DNA of 64,000 nucleotides from DASRQK01 sp964401685 (GTDB lineage: Bacteria > Bacteroidota > Bacteroidia > Sphingobacteriales > Sphingobacteriaceae), in contig CAYNZH010000002.1 of assembly GCA_964401685.1 (NCBI GenBank), positions 45,060-109,059 of the forward strand, read 5' to 3'. Numbering within the stretch: position 1 is the stretch's first letter; the number at the start of each line of letters is the position of its first letter. This document shows, piece by piece, positions 51,474 to 59,923 of the stretch. The translations under genes and the position numbers were made by a program. Under the pieces are notes generated by a model. It had not been told where the DNA came from, did not search any database, and was given only the letters and a program-made list of their open reading frames with translations.

Positions 51474-53078
51474 ATGAATGCAGCGCACATAGCCTATAAT
51501 AAGACAAATAGATTTTCTTCTACCCTGCTGGCGTATATTCAGAGGAATGCTAAATTGGAGGCCCATATCCGCGCTTGGCCCGACCTTAAAGCTTTTGAAG
51601 ACCAAATGGCCCTAAAAGAAGGCCAAACCGACCGCCTTCTGCTGACCGAAGTGTTGAGGTCACAGTACCTGCAGCGTTTGAAGGGCTTTGGTTCAGCTCC
51701 GGAGGACCAGATAGTGCTCGACCAAATCGATTCGTTAAGGCAGGAAAATACGTTTACAGTCACCACGGGCCATCAACTGAATGTGTTTACCGGTCCTCTT
51801 TATTTTATTTTCAAAATTGTTTCGGCCATCAGGCTCGCGCAGGACCTGAAGAAGGCATACCCTCAATCCAATTTTGTTCCTGTATATTGGATGGCCTCTG
51901 AAGATCATGATTTTGCGGAGATCAACCATACCTATTTTTTCGGGGAAAAAATTGTCTGGGATAGAGACGCAGCGGGAGCCACCGGCCGGATGAAGACGGA
52001 CACGATGGCCGATGCGGTGCGCAGGTATCAGCAACTACTAGGTGGCACTGACAGAGGCCTCGAGTTGTCGAAAATCGTCGAAGACGCTTACTTGGGGCAC
52101 GAAAATCTCGCTGACGCGACCCGCGCGCTGGTGCATAAACTGTTTGCGTCCTATGGCCTGGTTATTCTCGATGCGGATGATACGCGTTTGAAAGCGTCTT
52201 TCGCTCCGATTATGGAGGAAGATATTTTGCAACAAAAGAGTTTTTTTGCTGTTCAGGAAAGCAACCAGGCCTTGACGGAAGCAGGTTTTTCCACGCAGAT
52301 ACATGCCAGGGAAATCAATTTTTTCTATTTGACCGAACAGTATCGTGAACGACTTTTACCCAACGAAGGAGGCTTTGAAGTCAACCGGCAGGAGCTGAAC
52401 TTTACGCTCGGGCAGCTCAAAGAAGAGCTCGCTCAACACCCCGAACGCTTTAGTCCTAATGTCGTGATGAGGCCTCTTTACCAGGAGTTCGTCCTGCCAA
52501 ATTTGGCTTATATAGGAGGGGGGGCTGAGATTGTTTATTGGTTGCAATTAAAAAAGATTTTTGATCAGTTTCAGGTTCCGTTTCCGCTTTTGATTCCGAG
52601 AAATTCGGGTTTGATCGGCCCGGAGAATCTGATGGCTAAATGTCGGAAATTGGATTTGCATCTTGAGGATCTGTTCAAAGATTTGGACGAAGTAAAAAAG
52701 CAGTACGTCCGAACGCACTCTCATCACACGCTCGACCTGAACGCGGAATGGAACCAGATTTCTGCACTTTTCGATCAAATCAAGGGCAGGGCCATGGAGA
52801 TAGATCCTACGCTTGGCCCCAGCACTGAAGCGGTGCGCGCACGTTTGCAGCGGCAGTGGAATTCCCTGGAAAAGAAATTGGTCAAAGCGGACCAAAGAAA
52901 TCACGGGGATGCGCTCGGACAGATCGAGAGGCTGATCGAAAAACTCTTTCCGAACAGCACTCTGCAGGAGAGAACCGACAATTTTGCCGCGTTCTACCTT
53001 CGCTATGGAGAGCGTTTTATTCCGTCACTGCTTCGGCACTTCGACCCGCTCGATCTCCGATTCACGGTATTCTATTGA
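51474..53078 (+). CDS. bshC: Putative cysteine ligase BshC (bacillithiol synthesis)
   Basis: Adds cysteine to glucosamine-malate in bacillithiol biosynthesis. Motifs include TVTTGHQLNVFTGPLYFIFK, PVYWMASEDHDFAEINH, FSPNVVMRPLYQEFVLPNLAY and GGAEIVYWLQLKKIFD; a coiled-coil segment lies near residues 410-490. I take the ATG at 51474 (MNAAHIAYNKTNRFSS, 534 residues), which matches family length and N-termini. ATGs at 51450 or 51378 would overlap rimO. bshA and bshB are not in the window. Confidence 0.92.
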   Translation: MNAAHIAYNKTNRFSSTLLAYIQRNAKLEAHIRAWPDLKAFEDQMALKEGQTDRLLLTEVLRSQYLQRLKGFGSAPEDQIVLDQIDSLRQENTFTVTTGHQLNVFTGPLYFIFKIVSAIRLAQDLKKAYPQSNFVPVYWMASEDHDFAEINHTYFFGEKIVWDRDAAGATGRMKTDTMADAVRRYQQLLGGTDRGLELSKIVEDAYLGHENLADATRALVHKLFASYGLVILDADDTRLKASFAPIMEEDILQQKSFFAVQESNQALTEAGFSTQIHAREINFFYLTEQYRERLLPNEGGFEVNRQELNFTLGQLKEELAQHPERFSPNVVMRPLYQEFVLPNLAYIGGGAEIVYWLQLKKIFDQFQVPFPLLIPRNSGLIGPENLMAKCRKLDLHLEDLFKDLDEVKKQYVRTHSHHTLDLNAEWNQISALFDQIKGRAMEIDPTLGPSTEAVRARLQRQWNSLEKKLVKADQRNHGDALGQIERLIEKLFPNSTLQERTDNFAAFYLRYGERFIPSLLRHFDPLDLRFTVFY

Positions 53079-53091
53079 GTACCTCTTCCAC

Positions 53092-53115
53092 AGGTTAACG
53101 AACGTTCGTTAACCT
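53092..53115. repeat. Palindromic repeat copy 2 (24-bp perfect palindrome)
   Basis: A perfect 24-bp palindrome centred on AACGAACGTTCGTT (core 53097-53110), extended by AGGTT/AACCT. It lies between the convergent bshC and LD-carboxypeptidase genes, 13 bases after the bshC stop. It lacks a T-tract and has no loop bases, so it is not a typical terminator. Confidence 0.85.
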
Positions 53116-53129
53116 CCTGTCTCGGGTAC

Positions 53130-53145
53130 GAACGAACGTTCGTTC
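53130..53145. repeat. Palindromic repeat copy 3, GAACGAACGTTCGTTC
   Basis: Same 16-bp palindrome as at 31008-31023, with 20 shared bases counting flanks. It overlaps the stop codon (53144-53146) of the LD-carboxypeptidase gene. Distance between the centres of copies 2 and 3 is 34 bases. Confidence 0.85.
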
Positions 53146-54190
53146 ATATCGCTAAAGACGGCTCTAGGAGGGTGATTGTCCCTTCATTCGCATCCATCTT
53201 CGCCTCAACTCCCACTGGAACGATGAATTGGTCATTGATGTGACCAATGACAGCACCCGAATACGCAGGAATGCCCAGGGGTTTGATATAGTCGTTTAGC
53301 ATTTGTTCTATGGTGAGGGATCCGTATCCGCCACTAGGCCCGCAATTTGTGCATTTCCCGAAAATAAACCCACTAATAGCGTTGAGGATTCCGGCGTTCA
53401 TGAGCTGGCAAAACATGCGGTCCATACGATCCGAGTTTTCGTTGATTTCCTCTATAAAGAGTATCGCGTTTTCAAATGAAGGCAGGAATTCTGAGCCGCA
53501 TAGGCCCGTGATCAGCGTCATATTTCCACCGATCAGCTTGCCCTCGACAACCCCCGGTGTGATGGTGCGGATCCTGTCACGGTACTGAACGACATTGCTC
53601 CCTGCCCCCGTGGGATTTTGATATTTCACCTGTTTATTGTCCACGATAAGGTCTTGAAAATACCCGGCGACGGTTTTTGTCCAGGTACTTGTGCCCACGG
53701 CACCGTGAAACCCGACTAGCCCTGTTTTTGCAAACATGGACAAGTGCAACGCAGTGATATCGCTGTAACCGAGAAATACTTTGGGATTCCTACGAATGAG
53801 TTCGAAGTCTATGCGCTTCAGGAGGCGCGAAGCACCGTTGCCTCCCCGGACACAGACGATGCCATCGACCTCTGGGTCGGCAAACATGCTGTGCAGATCC
53901 GCTAATCTTTGATCGTCGCTTCCGGCGAGGTTGCCGTACCTGGCGCGCAGATGAGTCCCTTCTTTTACCTTGAAACCAAGTGTCTCAAATACTTCCCGGG
54001 TGAGTTCTATGGCTTCCTCGCCTTCAAGTGCACCAGCGGGGGCAATCAGCCCGATGGTATCCCCTTTTTTCAGCGCTTTGGCTTTCATAGGTCTGGCCTT
54101 ATTCCCGATGACAGGTGTTGCGGCCTGGGTCAGGAAGGGCAAGCTTGCCACACCCAAGCCCAAGCTTTTTAAAAAGGTTCTTTTATCCAT
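53144..54190 (-). CDS. LD-carboxypeptidase (peptidase S66 family), exported
   Basis: Murein LD-carboxypeptidase that removes the terminal D-Ala from muropeptide tetrapeptides. The 348 residues begin with MDKRTFLKSLGLGVASLPFL, an export signal resembling a Tat leader with KR in place of RR. The S66 motifs are GLIAPAGALEG, CVRGGNGASRLL, the nucleophile region FLGYSDITALH, a Glu in LFIEEINENSDRMDR and the His in GAVIGHINDQF. Export is unusual since E. coli LdcA is cytoplasmic, but exported S66 members are common in Bacteroidota. It is divergent from recO. Confidence 0.9.
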   Translation of the reverse strand: MDKRTFLKSLGLGVASLPFLTQAATPVIGNKARPMKAKALKKGDTIGLIAPAGALEGEEAIELTREVFETLGFKVKEGTHLRARYGNLAGSDDQRLADLHSMFADPEVDGIVCVRGGNGASRLLKRIDFELIRRNPKVFLGYSDITALHLSMFAKTGLVGFHGAVGTSTWTKTVAGYFQDLIVDNKQVKYQNPTGAGSNVVQYRDRIRTITPGVVEGKLIGGNMTLITGLCGSEFLPSFENAILFIEEINENSDRMDRMFCQLMNAGILNAISGFIFGKCTNCGPSGGYGSLTIEQMLNDYIKPLGIPAYSGAVIGHINDQFIVPVGVEAKMDANEGTITLLEPSLAI

Positions 54191-54203
54191 GGATTGTAAT
54201 GAT

Positions 54204-54211
54204 TAGTTTTG
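54204..54211 (+). promoter_or_regulatory. -7 element upstream of recO
   Basis: TAGTTTTG, perfect TAnnTTTG. It ends 6 bases before an in-frame ATG at 54218 and 36 bases before the family-consistent ATG at 54248. A TTG start at 54209 lies inside this box and is unlikely. Confidence 0.5.
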
Positions 54212-54247
54212 GTAAAAATGCACATTTTTTCCAAGTTTTTGAATAGC

Positions 54248-54976
54248 ATGCTGCACAAGATACAGGCCATCGTGTTGAAAGTTACAAATTATCGCGACTC
54301 TAGCGTCATTGCACAGTTATTTACCGACAAATTTGGTCTGCAGTCTTATATCATACATGGGGCGAAAAAGCCTAAGTCCAAAATCCGTGTCAATATGCTT
54401 CAGCCTCTGCAGCTGCTAAACCTGGTGGCGAATCATTCTCCCCGGGGCGGGCTCCAGCGCATTTCCGACCTTCAGCTTGCCCTCCCTTTTTCCAGTATAC
54501 CCTACGATATTGCGAAAACGTCTGTAGTCATGTTTTTGAACGAGATTTTGTACAAAATTTTGCGCCAGCAAACTGGGGACGAACCCATTTTTCAATTTGT
54601 ATTTAATGCCATTTCGTGGTTGGATTCTGTGGAGAAAATGCCTGCGAATTTTCATCTCTACTTTTTGGTTCGCCTCAGTCGCTATCTGGGTTTTTACCCG
54701 CGATTTAACCGTGTACAGCACACCTATTTCGACCTGCGGGACGGTGTTTTTATCAAGGAACCCTTGCACGCCGACGTGCTTCATCCCCCGCACTCGGATT
54801 GGTTGCTTTCGCTGATGAATCAGTCTTTAGAGGAATTGCATCTGCTCAAAATCCCCTCCTCGGAGCGAAATTTTTTACTCCAAAAGATCTTGACCTACTA
54901 TCAACTCCACATGGATTATCTCGGCGAAATCCGTTCGCATAAAATTCTTGAGGAAGTTTTGGATGGCGGAAGTTGA
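54248..54976 (+). CDS. recO: DNA repair protein RecO
   Basis: RecF-pathway recombination mediator. The N-terminal OB fold reads HKIQAIVLKVTNYRDSSVIA and KFGLQSYIIHGAKKPKSK, followed by the helical C-terminal domain (LNEILYKILRQQTGDE, FLVRLSRYLGFYPRF). The zinc-finger cysteines of some RecO proteins are absent. I start at the ATG at 54248 (MLHKIQAI), the usual N-terminus, giving 242 residues. The ATG at 54218 would add ten residues and sits closer to the promoter. Confidence 0.93.
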   Translation: MLHKIQAIVLKVTNYRDSSVIAQLFTDKFGLQSYIIHGAKKPKSKIRVNMLQPLQLLNLVANHSPRGGLQRISDLQLALPFSSIPYDIAKTSVVMFLNEILYKILRQQTGDEPIFQFVFNAISWLDSVEKMPANFHLYFLVRLSRYLGFYPRFNRVQHTYFDLRDGVFIKEPLHADVLHPPHSDWLLSLMNQSLEELHLLKIPSSERNFLLQKILTYYQLHMDYLGEIRSHKILEEVLDGGS

Positions 54977-55022
54977 CATTTATTCAGGAAGAATACTTAT
55001 TTTGGCGGACAAATTTATCTCT

Positions 55023-56054
55023 ATGAAAATAAGATACTTGGCACTGGCAGTACTGTTTGGCGTGCTTTCCTGTGCGCCCCAGCAGGACAACGCGGGTTTG
55101 CAGCGAGAAATCGTTGAAAATTTAACCATGAACGTGGTAATTCCCACCTACGATAGTCTTCATAAGGCTGCGAAGACCCTGCATGCGACCGTTCAGACGC
55201 TCGCCCCCGGTCAGGAGAAGGCTTTCGCCGCAGCCAAGATAGAGTGGATGGCAGCGCGCGATTACTGGGAAAGATCAGAGGGGTTTCTTTTTGGCCCCGT
55301 GGACTACGAAGAAATTGATCCCGCACTGGACACCTGGCCAGTAGACGTAACAGCGATTCAGGAGATCTTGGAAAATGAATCTGCGATCGATAGTGATTTG
55401 GTCCGTGCGAGTCCAGAGGCCCGCGGATTTCACCTGATTGAATTCCTATTATGGGGAGCTGATGGCAAAAAGACGGCAGCCCAGCTGAACGAAAAGGAGA
55501 TTTCTTATTTGAAAGCTGCCATTGAGGATTTTGTCCAGAATACGGAGAAATTGTCGGCGAGCTGGAGCAGCGGAGAAAATCCGTTCAAAGAGACGCTGAT
55601 CGAGCCTGGCGCTCAAAATGGACATTATTCTTCACACCGCGAGGTGCTTGATGAATTTAAAGAAGGTATCATAGGGATTGCCGATGAAATGGCCAATCAA
55701 AAAATTGACGGACCCTTGGGGAATGAGAACGAATCGCCGGAGCTCCATCTACAGGAATCCTACTTCAGTGACAATACCCGTCAGGATTTGATTAACAACC
55801 TGATTAGTATTTCAGCTGTTTACCTGGGCGATGCGAAGGGACAGGAAGGGAGTGGACTCACGGATTTGGTTCTCCTTAAAGACAGTGACTTGGACCGGGA
55901 AATAAAGGAAGCACTCCATCAATCCATGATGGCGTTGGAGCATTTGCCCGTATCCTTCAGTAAAGCGTTGCTAGAAAACCGTGGTGAGGTTTTGCGTGCT
56001 CAACAGCAGATTCAAAATCTTTTTGGCCACCTGGAAAAAATAGATCTTCACTAA
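55023..56054 (+). CDS. Imelysin family protein, lipoprotein
   Basis: A 343-residue exported protein from the ATG at 55023, with a lipobox in ALAVLFGVLSCAPQQ, so it is anchored at the cell envelope. It belongs to the imelysin (M75-like) family: the GxHxxE motif appears as ARGFHLIEFLLWGAD, with DTWPVDVTAIQEIL before it. Imelysin proteins bind metals and are usually linked to iron uptake; peptidase activity is doubtful. The next gene, a di-heme oxidoreductase, begins one base after its stop, a pairing seen in iron-related operons of Gram-negative bacteria. Confidence 0.9.
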   Translation: MKIRYLALAVLFGVLSCAPQQDNAGLQREIVENLTMNVVIPTYDSLHKAAKTLHATVQTLAPGQEKAFAAAKIEWMAARDYWERSEGFLFGPVDYEEIDPALDTWPVDVTAIQEILENESAIDSDLVRASPEARGFHLIEFLLWGADGKKTAAQLNEKEISYLKAAIEDFVQNTEKLSASWSSGENPFKETLIEPGAQNGHYSSHREVLDEFKEGIIGIADEMANQKIDGPLGNENESPELHLQESYFSDNTRQDLINNLISISAVYLGDAKGQEGSGLTDLVLLKDSDLDREIKEALHQSMMALEHLPVSFSKALLENRGEVLRAQQQIQNLFGHLEKIDLH

Positions 56055-56055
56055 A

Positions 56056-57435
56056 ATGTGGCGTACGGTGCTTGTTCTGGCTTTTGTTTTTGCGCTAATT
56101 TTCGCCTGTAGTCAGAGTGATGGATGGTTAGGCGCTGATAGGGGACCGGCAGGCGGGCAAACAACGGTTTTTACAGCGACCAGCAATGCTTTCAGTTTTC
56201 CCGCTGCGAATCTGTCTCCGGAGGCTCTTGATCTGCACCTGAAAGGAGATTTTCAATTCGAATCGGTTTATGTGAAATCTCCGGCTCCTGTGAACGCGGG
56301 CCTCGGACCACTTTTCAATACGACTTCTTGCATTTCCTGCCATCCTAAGGACGGACGTGCTTCTTTTCCCGATCCGGTTAATAAACGAAGTGGTTTTCTC
56401 ATCCGCACGAGCATTCCGGGGCAAGATCAGGAGGGTGGTCCACAACCGGTGCCGGGCTTTGGTCTCCAGATCCAAAATCATGCGGTGTATGGCAACCAGC
56501 CTGAGGCGGGCTATGCTGTCCGATTTACTGAAAGAGAGGAGGTTTTGGCCGACGGCACTGTGGTCTCGCTGAGGAAACCCGAGTTTTTTTTGGTCGACCC
56601 CTACAAGCCCTTGCCTGAAAATCTGCTTTTATCGGCCCGCATGGGCACGCCAATGTTTGGCCTTGGTTTGCTGGAATTTATTCCTGAGGCCGATATTCTT
56701 GCGTTGGCCGATCCAGATGACCTGGACGGAGATGGTATCTCAGGGCGGGCAAATTATGTCTGGGACCCGTTGACCCAATCCAAACAGCTGGGACGCTTTG
56801 GTTGGAAGGCCAACGTCAGCAATCTGGAGACCCAGACGGCTATTGCGTTTCTGGAAGATATGGGTATTACCAGTCCTGTTTTCCCCTATGAACATCTTTC
56901 TCGTGGCGACCACGGAGATTTGCAATACGAAGAACTGGATAGGGGCAGGGCTCCTGAGCTCAGTCAGGAGATTTTAGACCTGGTCGTGTTTTACAATAGA
57001 ACCCTCGCTGTCCCAGCGGCCAGGAATCAGAGCGACAAGGAGGTTCGCAAGGGCGCTGCAGTGTTTCATGCTATCGGCTGTGCGAGTTGTCATGTTCCAC
57101 AACAAAGGACGTTGGAGGCACCCATACATGAGCTCGCGAATCAGCATTTTTTTCCTTTCACGGATATGTTGCTGCATGATATGGGCGAGGGGTTGGCTGA
57201 TCACCGACCCGACTACGAGGCATCGGGCCGGGAGTGGAAGACGAGGCCGCTCTGGGGTATAGGCCTGACACAGGTAGTCAATGGCCATACGCATTTTTTG
57301 CATGACGGTCGTGCGCGGAACCTGACCGAAGCCATCATGTGGCACGGAGGTGAGGCTGAACGATCCAAGAACGATTTCCGTGCACTTTCAACAGAAAAGC
57401 GCAATCAGCTGCTGGCCTTTCTTCGCTCTCTATAA
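56056..57435 (+). CDS. Di-heme c-type cytochrome / DHOR family oxidoreductase, lipoprotein
   Basis: A 459-residue envelope lipoprotein (lipobox in VFALIFACSQSDG) of the DUF1111 di-heme oxidoreductase family. Two heme c sites are visible: NTTSCISCHPKDGR near residue 95 and IGCASCHVPQQ near 345. Later PLWGIGLTQVVNGHTHFLHD with GRARNLTEAIMWHGGEAE is characteristic of the MauG/CcpA-like C-terminal cytochrome domain. It probably performs an oxidation or electron transfer step associated with imelysin-dependent iron uptake. Substrate unknown. Confidence 0.9.
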   Translation: MWRTVLVLAFVFALIFACSQSDGWLGADRGPAGGQTTVFTATSNAFSFPAANLSPEALDLHLKGDFQFESVYVKSPAPVNAGLGPLFNTTSCISCHPKDGRASFPDPVNKRSGFLIRTSIPGQDQEGGPQPVPGFGLQIQNHAVYGNQPEAGYAVRFTEREEVLADGTVVSLRKPEFFLVDPYKPLPENLLLSARMGTPMFGLGLLEFIPEADILALADPDDLDGDGISGRANYVWDPLTQSKQLGRFGWKANVSNLETQTAIAFLEDMGITSPVFPYEHLSRGDHGDLQYEELDRGRAPELSQEILDLVVFYNRTLAVPAARNQSDKEVRKGAAVFHAIGCASCHVPQQRTLEAPIHELANQHFFPFTDMLLHDMGEGLADHRPDYEASGREWKTRPLWGIGLTQVVNGHTHFLHDGRARNLTEAIMWHGGEAERSKNDFRALSTEKRNQLLAFLRSL

Positions 57436-57474
57436 CAGGTATTTAGGGTGTTTTATAAAACGGATTTTATTGCT

Positions 57475-57482
57475 TATCTTTG
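57475..57482 (+). promoter_or_regulatory. -7 element of the ATP synthase operon
   Basis: TATCTTTG, perfect TAnnTTTG, in the gap after the di-heme gene. It lies downstream of a possible GTG start at 57448, which favours the GTG at 57502 for the first gene. Confidence 0.5.
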
Positions 57483-57501
57483 CGGACAAAACGAGAAAGC
57501 T

Positions 57502-57885
57502 GTGTCCGTATCCAGGTTCTTTTTATATTATACAGTTTATGGTGGGATCATTGCCGGAATAGCTCTACTTTTATCGCGCTTAGTGAACGCAGTCCAAGTT
57601 CTCAGTGCAAATTTTTGGTTGATATTTGCCTATTTATTTGTGCTGACAGGTATCGCTTACGTTTTATCTCATTTTGGGATCAGAAAGAGCCCTCAAGCGG
57701 GCGTATTAGCCATTCTGGGTGGGCTGGTTTTGAAGTTTTTATTCGCGCTGAGTTTTTTCGTCGTTTTAATCCTTAAAAGCAGTGAAAATCAGATGGTTTT
57801 AGGTCTGAACTTTTTTTCGGTTTATTTATTGTTAACGGTCTTTGAAGTTAGCTATTTGTTGCGTATCTTGCGCCACCAAAATTGA
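57502..57885 (+). CDS. AtpI-like membrane protein, first gene of the atp operon
   Basis: A hydrophobic protein with four membrane helices (FFLYYTVYGGIIAGIALL, FWLIFAYLFVLTGIAYVL, VLAILGGLVLKFLFALSFFV and FFSVYLLLTVFEVSYLL). By position before atpB and by topology it is an AtpI-type assembly factor; sequence similarity to E. coli AtpI is weak. The start is uncertain: GTG at 57502 gives 127 residues; GTG at 57448 gives 145 but places a perfect -7 box inside the coding region. No separate AtpZ-like gene precedes it. Confidence 0.75.
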   Translation: MSVSRFFLYYTVYGGIIAGIALLLSRLVNAVQVLSANFWLIFAYLFVLTGIAYVLSHFGIRKSPQAGVLAILGGLVLKFLFALSFFVVLILKSSENQMVLGLNFFSVYLLLTVFEVSYLLRILRHQN

Positions 57886-57905
57886 AGGTAAAAAAACTAC
57901 TATAC

Positions 57906-59030
57906 ATGGAAATTAGGCTCTTTTCGAATTCAATAAAAGTCATCTCAGCTCTGGTTTTTGCACTTTTTCTAGGATTTTCAGTTCAAGCGGCCCCGACAGC
58001 AGCACAGGATGACGCGGTCGTTGCAGTCGAGAATGGTGAGAAGGAGGGATTCGATATTACCGGGTTTATTTTCCACCATATCGCCGATGCCCATGAGTTT
58101 ACTATTATAGGCAAGGGTGATAACTGGATTGGAGTCTATCTGCCTGTGATTTTATGGACGGAAGGCGGTCTGGTTGCTTTCTCCTCCAAAGCCTTTCAGT
58201 TGGATGGGGAAGCTAAAGTCGTCGTTGAAAAAGGCGGACAACGTTTTACGCGTTATCACGGAAAAATATATCAAGCCAGTGAAAGCGCGGTTGATGGAAA
58301 ATATATCCGTTATGACGAAGAGGGCAAAGTCGCGAATGTTCGGCCTCTTGATTTTTCCATTACAAAAAACGTGTTTACGATTTTGCTGTCCATCGCAGCG
58401 CTTTTGATCATTTTCCTTTCTGTAGCCAAAAGCTACAAAAAGCGGGAAGGAAAGGCTCCTAAAGGTCTTCAATCCTGGTTGGAGCCGATTATTCTTTTTG
58501 TTAGGGACGATATTGCCAAGCCAAATCTGGGTCATAAGTATGAGCGTTATATGCCTTACTTGCTCACGGTGTTTTTCTTTATCTGGTTCAATAACATGCT
58601 GGGCTTGGTGCCGTTTTTCCCCGGTTCCGCGAATGTAACTGGAAATATTGCTGTGACCATGATTCTGGCGTTAATCACCATGTTGATTATTTTATTCAGC
58701 GGAAATAAGTATTACTGGGCACACATTTTCAATCCTCCGGTGCCTTGGTGGTTGAAGCCCCTCATGATTCCCGTTGAGATTATCGGGGTGTTTACCAAAC
58801 CCTTTGCATTGATGATTCGTCTTTTTGCGAACATCACCGCTGGGCATATTTTGGTGCTTTCTCTGCTGTGCCTGGTCTTTGTTTTCAATAGCCTTGCCAT
58901 CGCGCCAGCGTCGATACTGTTTGTCATGTTTATCACAGTGATCGAGTTGTTGGTCGCTTTCATTCAAGCATTTATCTTTACTATTTTGTCTGCACTGTTT
59001 ATAGGAATGGCAATCGAGGAGCATCATTGA
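57906..59030 (+). CDS. atpB: F0F1 ATP synthase subunit a, with N-terminal extension
   Basis: Proton-channel stator of F0. The core has the essential Arg in PFALMIRLFANITAGHILVL and the conserved C-terminal IELLVAFIQAFIFTILSALF. About 150 residues precede the first typical subunit-a helix: a signal-peptide-like segment ending in VQA (from the ATG at 57906) and a polar region (GFIFHHIADAHEFTIIG, GKIYQASES). Extended AtpB proteins are usual in Bacteroidota. A TTG at 57882 would add eight residues before the signal and is less likely. Length is 374 residues. Confidence 0.94.
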   Translation: MEIRLFSNSIKVISALVFALFLGFSVQAAPTAAQDDAVVAVENGEKEGFDITGFIFHHIADAHEFTIIGKGDNWIGVYLPVILWTEGGLVAFSSKAFQLDGEAKVVVEKGGQRFTRYHGKIYQASESAVDGKYIRYDEEGKVANVRPLDFSITKNVFTILLSIAALLIIFLSVAKSYKKREGKAPKGLQSWLEPIILFVRDDIAKPNLGHKYERYMPYLLTVFFFIWFNNMLGLVPFFPGSANVTGNIAVTMILALITMLIILFSGNKYYWAHIFNPPVPWWLKPLMIPVEIIGVFTKPFALMIRLFANITAGHILVLSLLCLVFVFNSLAIAPASILFVMFITVIELLVAFIQAFIFTILSALFIGMAIEEHH

Positions 59031-59086
59031 TTAAAATAGAATTTTTAAGAACAATTTTTGTTACACTATATATAAATTAAATCAAA

Positions 59087-59302
59087 ATGGAAACAGTCGA
59101 CCCAATTTCATTAGCTGCTATTGGAGCAGGTTTAGCTGCCATCGGTGCCGGAATCGGTATTGGTAAGATTGGTGGATCTGCGATGGAATCTATCGCTCGT
59201 CAGCCGGAAGCTGCCTCTAAAATTCAAACTGCGATGTTGATCGCTGCTGCCTTTATCGAGGCGGTTGCGCTGTTCGCCGTTGTTGTTTCCTTGATCGCTT
59301 AA
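59087..59302 (+). CDS. atpE: F0F1 ATP synthase subunit c
   Basis: A 71-residue hairpin protein of the c-ring. Helix 1 is rich in glycine and alanine (GAGLAAIGAGIGIGKIGGSA), the loop is ARQPEA, and helix 2 carries the ion-binding Glu in AAFIEAVALFAVVV. There is no Gln in helix 1 and no Glu-Ser/Thr pair in helix 2, so the ring is expected to carry protons and not sodium. A hairpin follows the gene at 59328-59368. Confidence 0.97.
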   Translation: METVDPISLAAIGAGLAAIGAGIGIGKIGGSAMESIARQPEAASKIQTAMLIAAAFIEAVALFAVVVSLIA

Positions 59303-59327
59303 TCGTCAAGGATTCAATTCAGACTAA

Positions 59328-59368
59328 AAAAGAACCCGTTTTCGGGGTTGCCGTCTCCGGGTTCTTTT
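59328..59368. terminator. Hairpin with A/T flanks between atpE and atpF
   Basis: Arms AAAAGAACCCG (59328-59338) and CGGGTTCTTTT (59358-59368) are perfectly complementary over 11 bases with a 19-base loop, followed by an AT-rich tract. It probably causes partial termination or 3' protection so that atpE mRNA is in excess, as needed for the multi-copy c-ring. Confidence 0.8.
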
Positions 59369-59409
59369 AAAATTGATTAGTAGAAAGATTTTTATTCAAA
59401 AATAGATAT

Positions 59410-59904
59410 ATGGACTTACTTATTCCTGAAGTTGGATTAGTTGTTTGGCACACCATTGCGTTTTTATTGTTGCTTTTCATTTTGACAAAGTTTGCGTGGA
59501 AGCCAGTGCTGAAATCCATCAAGGAGCGTGAAGACTCTATAGATCAGGCGTTGTCTTCGGCCGAGAAAGCCAAAGAAGAAATGGCTCGCCTGACCAGCGA
59601 AAATGAGCAATTGCTAAAGGATGCGCGCGCAGAGCGTGATGTCATTCTGAAAGAAGCAAAGGAACTGAAAGATCAGATCGTGAGCGACGCAAAAGGTCTG
59701 GCGCAGCAGGAAGGAGCCAAACTGATCGAGCAGGCTCGCAAAGAAATTGACGATCAAAAGAAAAAAGCTTTGATCGAAGTGAAAAATCAGGTTTCTTCAC
59801 TTTCACTTGAAATTGCGAGAAAGGTTTTGCAGAACGAGTTTGAAAGCGAAAACAAACAGGAGCAGCTTGTTGCTGATTTGTTGAAAGATGTGAAATTGAA
59901 TTAA
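59410..59904 (+). CDS. atpF: F0F1 ATP synthase subunit b
   Basis: A 164-residue peripheral stalk subunit: one N-terminal membrane helix (VGLVVWHTIAFLLLLFILTK), the conserved FAWKPVLKSIKEREDSIDQA, and a long charged coiled coil to the C-terminus (AEKAKEEMARL, LIEQARKEIDDQKKKALIEV, VLQNEFESENKQEQLV). It is followed by atpH after 19 bases. Confidence 0.97.
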   Translation: MDLLIPEVGLVVWHTIAFLLLLFILTKFAWKPVLKSIKEREDSIDQALSSAEKAKEEMARLTSENEQLLKDARAERDVILKEAKELKDQIVSDAKGLAQQEGAKLIEQARKEIDDQKKKALIEVKNQVSSLSLEIARKVLQNEFESENKQEQLVADLLKDVKLN

Positions 59905-59923
59905 CCCTGTTTAGTTTAACCCT

